From CAWIHA01 sp963835855 (GTDB lineage: Bacteria; Acidobacteriota; Terriglobia; Bryobacterales; Bryobacteraceae): a stretch of DNA of 64,000 nucleotides. The stretch covers positions 1 to 64,000 of the forward strand of contig CAWIHA010000038.1 in assembly GCA_963835855.1 (NCBI GenBank). The letters are read 5' to 3'. The stretch's first letter is position 1. Each line of letters starts with the position of its first letter. Of this stretch, positions 47,724-54,448 are shown one piece after another. Below the pieces are notes generated by a model that worked only from the letters and a program-made list of their open reading frames with translations, had not been told where the DNA came from and searched no databases. A program made the position numbers and the translations under genes.

Positions 47724-47855
47724 CAAGATCGGACGTTGGGCCGGCGAAAGGCCGTGTTCCTCATCTGTCCCCCTTTACTCACCAAGTGTCTCGCAAGACT
47801 TTAAGGCGGCCCGCGCCCGGCTCGCTGACGCCAGTCTCAGTATAATCAAGGGTCC

Positions 47856-49163
47856 ATGTCCGCTGAACTGGTTTGCTTCGACCCGAAGTGCCGCGCGCGG
47901 TATCCGGTCACGGAGGTCCTCTACAACTGTCCGCGCTGCGGCAGCCTGCTCGAAGCCGGCTACTCGCTGGACCGCAGGCCCGCGGCGCTCAAGACGCTGT
48001 GGCGCGAGCGCCGGCTCACGAACCACCCGCTCGATCAAAGCGGCGTCTGGCGCTACCGGGAATTCGTTCCCTTCCTCGACAGTTTCGACCACGTGGTCTC
48101 GCTGCGGGAAGGCAACACACCGCTCCTCGATGCGCCGCGCGCGGCGGCCTACGGCGGTCTGGAGCGGCTGACGTTCAAGCACCAGGGCTTCAACCCCACC
48201 GGCTCCTTCAAAGACAACGGCATGACCTGCGGCGTCGCGCAGGCGCTGCGGCTGGGCATGCGGCGCGTGGCCTGCGTTTCAACGGGAAACACGTCCGCCT
48301 CGATGGCCGCATACGCCAGCGCGGCCGGCCTCCAGCCGATCGTCTTCATTCCGCACGGCAATATCTCCTACGGCAAGCTAGCGCAGGCGCTCGAATACGG
48401 CGCGCGCACATTGCAAGTAGAGGCCAACTTCGACCAGATCCTCGCGCTGGTGATGGCTCTCGCCGGACGGCTCGGCATCTATCTGCTCAACTCGATCAAC
48501 CCGTTCCGCATCGAGGGCCAAAAGACGATCGTCGTCGAAATGCTCGACCAGCGCGACTGGGCGCCGCCGGATTGGATCGTGCTCCCCGGCGGCAATCTCG
48601 GCAATACATCGGCGTTCGGCAAGGCGTTGCGCGAGCTGCACGAGATCGGGCTCATCGAAAAGATGCCGCGCCTGGCGGTGATTCAGGCCGAAGGCTCGGC
48701 GCCGTTCTATGATCTGGCCCGCGCCGCCAAGGGCACTGCGCTACGCGCGGTCGAGAAGCCGGAAACGCTCGCCACCGCCATCCGCATTGGCGACCCGGTC
48801 TCCTGGCCCAAGGCGCTTTACGAAATCCAGAGCTCGAACGGCGTGGTCGAAAAGGTTAGCGAACAGGAAATCGCGGATGCCAAGGCTCAGATCGGATTAT
48901 GCGGCATCGGCTGCGAGCCGGCCTCGGCTGCGACGCTCGCGGGCATCCGCAAGCTGACCGCCGCGGGAGTGATGCGCCGCACCGACGACGTGGTCGCCGT
49001 GCTCACCGGCAACCTGCTCAAGGACCCCGATTACATCTACCGCTACCACACCGGCCAGCTCAAGGCCCCGGATGGCGCGCCAGTGCGCTCCACGTTCGGC
49101 AACCAGCCGGTGGTGGTGCCGAATGACCCGGATCGCATTGCGGAGCTGCTGGCGCGGAAGTAG
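47856..49163 (+). CDS. thrC: Threonine synthase
   Basis: 435 residues. N-terminal zinc-ribbon-like part (CFDPKC ... CPRCGSLLEAGYS), then the PLP domain: LREGNTPLLDAPRAA, KHQGFNPTGSFKDNGMTCGV with Schiff-base Lys119, CVSTGNTSASMAAYASAAG and the PLP phosphate loop VLPGGNLGNTSAFGKAL. It converts O-phosphohomoserine to threonine. It is convergent, with 26 bases between stops, to a paralogue that lacks the PLP lysine. Confidence 0.94.
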   Translation: MSAELVCFDPKCRARYPVTEVLYNCPRCGSLLEAGYSLDRRPAALKTLWRERRLTNHPLDQSGVWRYREFVPFLDSFDHVVSLREGNTPLLDAPRAAAYGGLERLTFKHQGFNPTGSFKDNGMTCGVAQALRLGMRRVACVSTGNTSASMAAYASAAGLQPIVFIPHGNISYGKLAQALEYGARTLQVEANFDQILALVMALAGRLGIYLLNSINPFRIEGQKTIVVEMLDQRDWAPPDWIVLPGGNLGNTSAFGKALRELHEIGLIEKMPRLAVIQAEGSAPFYDLARAAKGTALRAVEKPETLATAIRIGDPVSWPKALYEIQSSNGVVEKVSEQEIADAKAQIGLCGIGCEPASAATLAGIRKLTAAGVMRRTDDVVAVLTGNLLKDPDYIYRYHTGQLKAPDGAPVRSTFGNQPVVVPNDPDRIAELLARK

Positions 49164-49189
49164 CGGCGGCGGGACTCCGGCAAGTGTCC

Positions 49190-50416
49190 CTACCTCGGCG
49201 TAATCAGCCCGCCCAGCTTATCCTGCTCCGATCCGGCGTTTCCCGGTAAGCGCCGCGAATAGGCCTCCAGATATTTCAGGCCCGAGGCGGTATTCGAAAC
49301 CACGATCCGCTCGCCGCGCTTCAGGAATCCGTTTGCCAGCAGCTTTTTCAGAGCCGCGACCGCCGCCCCGCCCTCTGGGGCCGGAAATACGCCTTCGCTG
49401 GACGCAAGCTCCAGGCCGGCATCCAACATCGCGGCATCGCTCACCGCCACCGCCGTCCCGCCGCTCGCCCGCAGCGCCTTCAGGATCAGGAAATCGCCGA
49501 GCGGCTTCGGCACGCGCAGCCCGCTCGCCAAGGTCGCCGCGTTCGCGAAGAACTCGCAGCGCCCAGCGCCGCTAGCGAACGCGCGCACAACGGGCTGGCA
49601 ACCTTCGGCCTGCACCGCAACCATTTTGGGGCGCTTCGGCGAGATCCAACCCAGCGCCTCCATTTCCTCGAACGCCTTCCACATGCCGAGGAGCCCGAGG
49701 CCTTCGCCCGTGGGCCACAAAATAGCGTCCGGCAGCTCCCAATTCATTTGCTCGGCCAGCTCGTAGCCTATCGTCTTGCTGCCTTCGAGGCGATAGGGCT
49801 CGCAAAGAGCGCTCATGTCGAACCAGCCTTCTTGGTCCCTGCGCGCGGCGAGCATTTGGGCGCAGTCGCCGGTCAGGCCATCGGCCAGCGTGAGCGACGC
49901 GCCGAAGGCTTTCGACTCGATGGAATCCGATTGCGGCGCATCGCGTGGAACGAAGATGTGCGCCTCGATGCCGGCGGCAGCGGCGTAGGCAGCCAGCGCC
50001 CCCGCAGCGCTGCCGGCCGGGGCCATCGCGACTTTCGTAATGCCCAGCTCGACGGCCATCGAAACCGCCGAGGAGGAGCCGCGCGCTTCCGATGAGCCGG
50101 CTGGATTCAGCGCCTCATCTTTAATCCAAATCTCGCTGGCGCCGAGCCGTTTCGCGAGCCGGCCTGCTCGAATCAGCGGCGTCATGCCCTCCCCAAGCGA
50201 AACGATCGACGCCGGTTTCGAGACCGGCAGCACGGGCGCATATCGCCACATGGTGGGCGGGGCGTTCTTGATCCAGTCGCGGTTCCAGCTACGCCGCACC
50301 AGATCGAGGTCATAGCGCACCAGGAGCGGCCCGCCGCACGCACAGAGGTTCCAGATCTTGGCCGTCTCGTGCGTCTTGCCGCACAGGCTGCATTCCAAAT
50401 GGGTTGCGGTCGTCAT
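49190..50416 (-). CDS. Threonine synthase paralogue lacking the PLP lysine
   Basis: 408 residues from ATG 50416 (weak ribosome site; the frame opens at 50515). Zinc ribbon at the N-terminus (CSLCGKTHE ... CACGGPLLVRYDL), then the fold-type II PLP enzyme body: SLGEGMTPLIRAGRLAKRLG, AMAPAGSAAGALAAYAAAAG (PLP phosphate loop), EGSKTIGYELAEQMNW and LWPTGEGLGLLGMWKAF. The Schiff-base segment, normally NPTGSFKxRG, here reads NPAGSSEARG: Phe-Lys is replaced by Ser-Glu110. The frame is open and well conserved otherwise, so this is not simple decay. It may be a pseudo-enzyme, a regulator, or an enzyme with new chemistry. Intact thrC is next to it. Confidence 0.82.
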   Translation of the reverse strand: MTTATHLECSLCGKTHETAKIWNLCACGGPLLVRYDLDLVRRSWNRDWIKNAPPTMWRYAPVLPVSKPASIVSLGEGMTPLIRAGRLAKRLGASEIWIKDEALNPAGSSEARGSSSAVSMAVELGITKVAMAPAGSAAGALAAYAAAAGIEAHIFVPRDAPQSDSIESKAFGASLTLADGLTGDCAQMLAARRDQEGWFDMSALCEPYRLEGSKTIGYELAEQMNWELPDAILWPTGEGLGLLGMWKAFEEMEALGWISPKRPKMVAVQAEGCQPVVRAFASGAGRCEFFANAATLASGLRVPKPLGDFLILKALRASGGTAVAVSDAAMLDAGLELASSEGVFPAPEGGAAVAALKKLLANGFLKRGERIVVSNTASGLKYLEAYSRRLPGNAGSEQDKLGGLITPR

Positions 50417-50602
50417 CGCTTGTTTCGCGCGTCCCTCAGACGCGCTGCGCAGAATTCGCTTCATCATAGCGAACAGGCGGGCAATTCGTGCGGCAGCTAG
50501 GGCCGATGCTGGCACTCAGCCGGCTTTTACGCGCCTTCCTTTCCCCCGCCTCCACGTTTCGCCCGATACCTTCGTCGATGCTTTCGTGGGACAATTCTGT
50601 TT

Positions 50603-51301
50603 ATGCCAATGAAGCTGTTGGCAGCTTTGGTGCTTGCGGCGAATATGTTCGCCGGCGAGCATGCCGCCTCAGGCGGACAGGCGCAGCCGCTGGAATCGGC
50701 AAATGGTCACGCCTCCGTCCCCGGCGAGTACGCCGTCCTTTCGACTGGCTTCCTCCTGCACATTGACCGGCACGAAGTCAACGGCGCAAAGGCCAGGCTC
50801 TACCTGAACGGAGGATCGATCGAGTTCCCTGCCTCTAGCATCGTACGATTCGAGCCGGAGGCCGCTCCGGCCAAGGCGGCAGTTCCCGCCCGGAAAGCCT
50901 CCGTGTCTTCGAAACAACTGGTGGAGGAAGCCGCGCAGCGCTACGGCCTGCCGGCGGCGTTCCTTCACAGCGTCGCTAAGGCCGAGTCGGGTTGTCGAAC
51001 GGACGCAGTCTCACCCAAGGGCGCCATCGGCGTAATGCAGTTGATGCCGGAGACGGCGCGCGAGCTGGGCGCCGATCCCAACGATCCACGGCAGAACGTG
51101 GATGCCGGTGCGCGCTACCTCCGCGACCTGCTGCTCAAGTACCGCGACGACGATTACCAGGTGCGCAAGGCGCTCGCCGCGTATAACGCCGGCCCGGCCG
51201 CGGTCGATCGCTACGACGGCGTGCCGCCCTACCGGGAAACGGTCGAGTACGTCGAGCGCGTGATCAAGCAATCCGGCCTTCGCAAGCAGCCGCCCGAGTA
51301 G
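50603..51301 (+). CDS. Lytic transglycosylase, SLT family, exported
   Basis: 232 residues. Signal peptide (MKLLAALVLAANMFAGEHAA), a beta region of about 80 residues, then the SLT domain: AAQRYGLPAAFLHSVAKAES with the catalytic Glu in AKAESG, KGAIGVMQLMPETARELGAD, NVDAGARYLRDLLLKY and ALAAYNAGPAAVDRYDGVPP. It cleaves peptidoglycan with anhydroMurNAc formation in the periplasm. Two in-frame ATGs at 50603 and 50609. It is followed by the S41 homologue 46 bases downstream. Confidence 0.92.
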   Translation: MPMKLLAALVLAANMFAGEHAASGGQAQPLESANGHASVPGEYAVLSTGFLLHIDRHEVNGAKARLYLNGGSIEFPASSIVRFEPEAAPAKAAVPARKASVSSKQLVEEAAQRYGLPAAFLHSVAKAESGCRTDAVSPKGAIGVMQLMPETARELGADPNDPRQNVDAGARYLRDLLLKYRDDDYQVRKALAAYNAGPAAVDRYDGVPPYRETVEYVERVIKQSGLRKQPPE

Positions 51302-51347
51302 GCGTCCATAAACGCTCTGATATACTGGTTGAAGAGTCACTTTCCGT

Positions 51348-52658
51348 ATGAGCAACCGTTTGAAGACCATCGTTGTCGCCGTCTCCACGTTCTTGGGGGC
51401 CCTGTTGTTGATGGGCGCCATGCTGGGCAAGAGCGCTCCGGGCGATGGAGCGTACCGCCAACTCGCGGTCTACACCGAAGTTCTCTCGCGCATCAAGAGC
51501 GATTACGTGGAGGAACCGGACCTGAAGAGCGTCACGCTGGGCGCATTGAACGGGCTGCTCGAATCGATTGACCCCTTCGCCAGCTATTTGAACGCCGAGC
51601 AATACAAGGAATACCTGAAGAACAAGGGCGCCGAGAAGGGCGATGTTGGGCTGATCCTTTCCAAGCGCTTCGGCTACGTGGGCGTGGTGGATGCCGTGCC
51701 CGGCTCTTCGGCCGCGAAAGCCGGCCTGACGACTAACGATATGGTCGAGAGCATCCGCGGCATCGCGACGCGCGATATGCCGCTCGCATACGCCAATCTG
51801 CTGCTCGAGGGCAAGCCTGGCACCACGGTCGATATCTCCATCCTGGCGATGCGGCATCCCGAGCCAAAGAAGATCACGCTGACCCGCGCCATCATTCAGT
51901 ACCCACGCGTCACCGCCAAACTGATGCCAGGCCAGATTGGCTTCATTCAGGTGCAGTCGATGGTGCCGGGCACGGCCGGCGAGGTGGCTGCCGCTGTGAA
52001 GAGCCTGGAGAAACAAGGCGCGCAGCGGCTGCTGCTGGATTTCCGGCATTGCGGGCCGGGTAGCGACGAGGAAGGAGTCCAAGTCGCGAACCTGTTCGAG
52101 GACAAGGGACTTATTACCTACCTCGAAGGCCAGCGGGTGCCGCGCCAGAACTTCGAGGCGGACCCCTCGAAGGCGATCACCAAATTGCCGCTGGTTGTGA
52201 TGACCAATCGGGGCACCGCTGGCGGGGCTGAGATCGCGGCGGCTGCTTTGCTCGCCAACAAGCGCGCCGAAGTGGTCGGCGAGCGGACCTACGGCGATGC
52301 TTCGGTACGGCGGGCAATCTCGATGGACGATGGCGGCGCCATCATTCTCTCGGTGGCTAAATACTATTCGCCGGACGGCAAGGCCATCCAGGACACAGGC
52401 GTTACGCCGAGCGTACAGGTGGTCGTGGCCGAGCCTGCTGCAACCGACCTGGAGGAGGAAGAACTTCCACCCGAAGCCCCGCCACCGCCCGCGAAGCCCG
52501 GGGACGATCCGGTGTTAAAGAAAGCCCTCGAAGTTATCGCGCACAGCGTCCCTGGCGCCGCGCGGCAGAATCCACCGGCGGCGGAAGGCGCGGCGCCGAG
52601 TCACACCCAGGAGCAAATGCCGCCCCTGAACGTCCCGAGGAATCATCCGGAACGGTAA
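51348..52658 (+). CDS. S41 (CtpA-like) protease homologue lacking the catalytic dyad
   Basis: 436 residues. Signal anchor (VVAVSTFLGALLLMGAM), N-terminal helical part (SYVEEPDL-type: RIKSDYVEEPDLKSVTLGAL, DPFASYLNAEQYKEY), a PDZ domain (GYVGVVDAVPGSSAAKAGLT), then the S41 core (GQIGFIQVQSMVPGTAGEVA, LLLDFRHCGPGSDEEGVQVA). In active enzymes the Ser of GTASASEI and the Lys 25 residues later (YGKG) are catalytic. Here they are GTAGGAEI (Gly292) and YGDA (Asp317), exactly 25 apart, so both are lost. The frame and PDZ are intact. Probably a non-proteolytic adaptor or scaffold. A Pro/Ala-rich tail ends the protein. Confidence 0.85.
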   Translation: MSNRLKTIVVAVSTFLGALLLMGAMLGKSAPGDGAYRQLAVYTEVLSRIKSDYVEEPDLKSVTLGALNGLLESIDPFASYLNAEQYKEYLKNKGAEKGDVGLILSKRFGYVGVVDAVPGSSAAKAGLTTNDMVESIRGIATRDMPLAYANLLLEGKPGTTVDISILAMRHPEPKKITLTRAIIQYPRVTAKLMPGQIGFIQVQSMVPGTAGEVAAAVKSLEKQGAQRLLLDFRHCGPGSDEEGVQVANLFEDKGLITYLEGQRVPRQNFEADPSKAITKLPLVVMTNRGTAGGAEIAAAALLANKRAEVVGERTYGDASVRRAISMDDGGAIILSVAKYYSPDGKAIQDTGVTPSVQVVVAEPAATDLEEEELPPEAPPPPAKPGDDPVLKKALEVIAHSVPGAARQNPPAAEGAAPSHTQEQMPPLNVPRNHPER

Positions 52659-52810
52659 GCGGGAAACCATTGCTGCCCGTGGCCGCCCTCCCAAGGCGCG
52701 TCAGGGCCGCACGAATCGAGGGGCGTGGCTGGCGCTCAGCGGCGGCGACTGCTAATCGCGTGCACCTTTCCCCGCCTCTGCTATAATATAGATGGATCTG
52801 TCTACTGGAT

Positions 52811-53107
52811 ATGCCTCTTTACGAGTATCAATGCAGCCGGTGTGGCAGCGTGTTCGAGGTTTTGCAGAAGTTCTCGGACAGCCCGCTCAGCGTGCATGAG
52901 GGCTGCGGCGGGCCGGTTAAGCGCCTGTTGTCGCCATCCGCTCTGCAATTCAAGGGCACTGGTTGGTACGTCACCGATTATGCCCGAGGTTCGAACGGCA
53001 AGAGCGGCGGCAGGGACTCGAAGACGAAAACCGAATCCGGCGACAGCAAGCCCCCCGCCAAACAGGAATCCTCTGCTCCCGCAAGCTCTTCAGATTCAAA
53101 GGCCTGA
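52811..53107 (+). CDS. FmdB family zinc-ribbon protein
   Basis: 98 residues. MPLYEYQCSRCGSVFEVLQK starts the typical FmdB/CxxC putative regulatory domain; the second Cys pair is reduced to CGG. After KRLLSPSALQFKGTGWYVTD comes a Ser/Lys-rich tail, also common in the family. Function is uncertain; once named as formamidase regulator, it is widespread in bacteria. Confidence 0.88.
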   Translation: MPLYEYQCSRCGSVFEVLQKFSDSPLSVHEGCGGPVKRLLSPSALQFKGTGWYVTDYARGSNGKSGGRDSKTKTESGDSKPPAKQESSAPASSSDSKA

Positions 53108-53122
53108 CGACCGGAGCAGCAC

Positions 53123-53512
53123 CTAGGGCGCCGTCGCGTCGCGCGTCTTCAAGTAGAGGTTCTGGAGGTCGTCCAGCGCGCCCGCATCCCCTCGCGCTAG
53201 CTCGGCAGTCACTTTGTCCCGAAACCCGAAGATTCCATCGAGGGCCTGTTTTTGCGTTCCCTCGGCTGGGCCCGCCATCGCCTGGACCTGGTTGAAAAAC
53301 TGCGTGCACGTCTGGCCGGCAAGCCCGTAGTTCTTCTGCGCTGCCTGGACGTAGGCAAGCCCGACGAAGTCCCGCAACTGCAATTGCTGGTTCCGCCGCG
53401 TCGCTGCGGCCAGCCCGGCCTCGAACCGGGAGGTCTTGAGGTACTGTGGCACGTAACCCGCGAAAAACGCGGCGATCAACAGCACAACCCAAAGCAGGAT
53501 TCGATTTCGCAT
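53123..53512 (-). CDS. Small single-pass membrane protein
   Basis: About 129 residues from ATG 53512 (GTG 53518 is also possible). One hydrophobic N-terminal segment (ILLWVVLLIAAFFAGYVPQY), then a helical domain: LRDFVGLAYVQAAQKNYGLA and GQTCTQFFNQVQAM with one Cys. It is probably an inner-membrane protein with a periplasmic or cytosolic helical bundle. Family not recognised. It is convergent to fmdB and lies upstream of nothing on its strand. Confidence 0.6.
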   Translation of the reverse strand: MRNRILLWVVLLIAAFFAGYVPQYLKTSRFEAGLAAATRRNQQLQLRDFVGLAYVQAAQKNYGLAGQTCTQFFNQVQAMAGPAEGTQKQALDGIFGFRDKVTAELARGDAGALDDLQNLYLKTRDATAP

Positions 53513-53554
53513 GGCCACTTACTTATAGCAGATCGGCTGGCAGCGCGACAGCAG

Positions 53555-54430
53555 CTACCGTTGGGGTGAACTCCTCAGGTCCAGCGCCTCGTTCAACGAG
53601 CCCTGGCGATAACCTTCGAGATCGAGCGTGATGTAGTGGAAGCCGAGAGGCTTGAAGATGGCCGCGAGCTTCGCGGCCATCTCCATCGTCAGCGCCCTTT
53701 CCATCTCGTCGCAGGCGATTTCGATGCGCACCAGCTCGCCGTGGAAGCGCACGCGGAACTGCCGGAAGCCAAGCGCCCGGAGGGCCTCTTCGCCCTTCTC
53801 CACGGTCTTCACGGTTTCGACGGTCACCGGCGTTCCATAAGGGATGCGCGAGCTGAGGCAGGCCGATGCGGGCCGGTCCCAGGTCGGCAGACCGGCCAGG
53901 CGCGACAACTCGCGAATTTCCGCCTTGCGCAGCCCCGCTTCCGCCAGTGGCGCGCGCACCTGGTGCAGCTTGGCCGCGTTCTGGCCGGGGCGGTAATCGC
54001 CCAGGTCGTCCACGTTAACGCCGTAAACCACGTGCGCGATACCGCGCTCGCGGCCGACCTCTTCCAGACGGCCGAACAGCTCGTCTTTGCAATGGAAGCA
54101 GCGGTCGGGATGGTTGCGGATGTAATCGGGGTTATCGAATTCGCGCGTTTCAATGTACTCGTGATTCAGCCCGAAACGCCGCGCGAATTCTTCCGCATCG
54201 CGTTTGTGCGACTCCGGGATGGATACCGAATCGGCGGTAATGGCGAGGGCGCCTTCGCCCAGCACGCGGTGCGCCGCCCAAGCGAGATAGGCCGAATCGG
54301 CTCCGCCCGAGTAGGCCACGATCGCCCGGCCCATCCCTTCGAGAATCGAAAACAGGCGAGCCTCTTTCTCGCGCAGCCGCGCGGGGTCGAACGGCGCGGC
54401 CGGATTGTCCACCCAGATCAGGCTCGCCAT
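53555..54430 (-). CDS. larE: ATP-dependent sacrificial sulfur transferase LarE
   Basis: 291 residues. PP-loop ATPase: VAYSGGADSAYLAWAAHRVL, then SVSIPESHKRDAEEFARRFG, NHPDRCFHCKDELFGRLEEV, YGVNVDDLGDYRPGQNAA and DRPASACLSSRIPYGTPVT. The Cys in SACLSSR corresponds to the Cys that LarE gives up as sulfur donor when building the nickel-pincer cofactor of lactate racemase. LarB, LarC and LarA genes are not in the window, so this member may serve another sulfur transfer. GGGGGAG lies upstream of the ATG. Confidence 0.88.
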   Translation of the reverse strand: MASLIWVDNPAAPFDPARLREKEARLFSILEGMGRAIVAYSGGADSAYLAWAAHRVLGEGALAITADSVSIPESHKRDAEEFARRFGLNHEYIETREFDNPDYIRNHPDRCFHCKDELFGRLEEVGRERGIAHVVYGVNVDDLGDYRPGQNAAKLHQVRAPLAEAGLRKAEIRELSRLAGLPTWDRPASACLSSRIPYGTPVTVETVKTVEKGEEALRALGFRQFRVRFHGELVRIEIACDEMERALTMEMAAKLAAIFKPLGFHYITLDLEGYRQGSLNEALDLRSSPQR

Positions 54431-54448
54431 CGAAACACGCTCCCCCCG

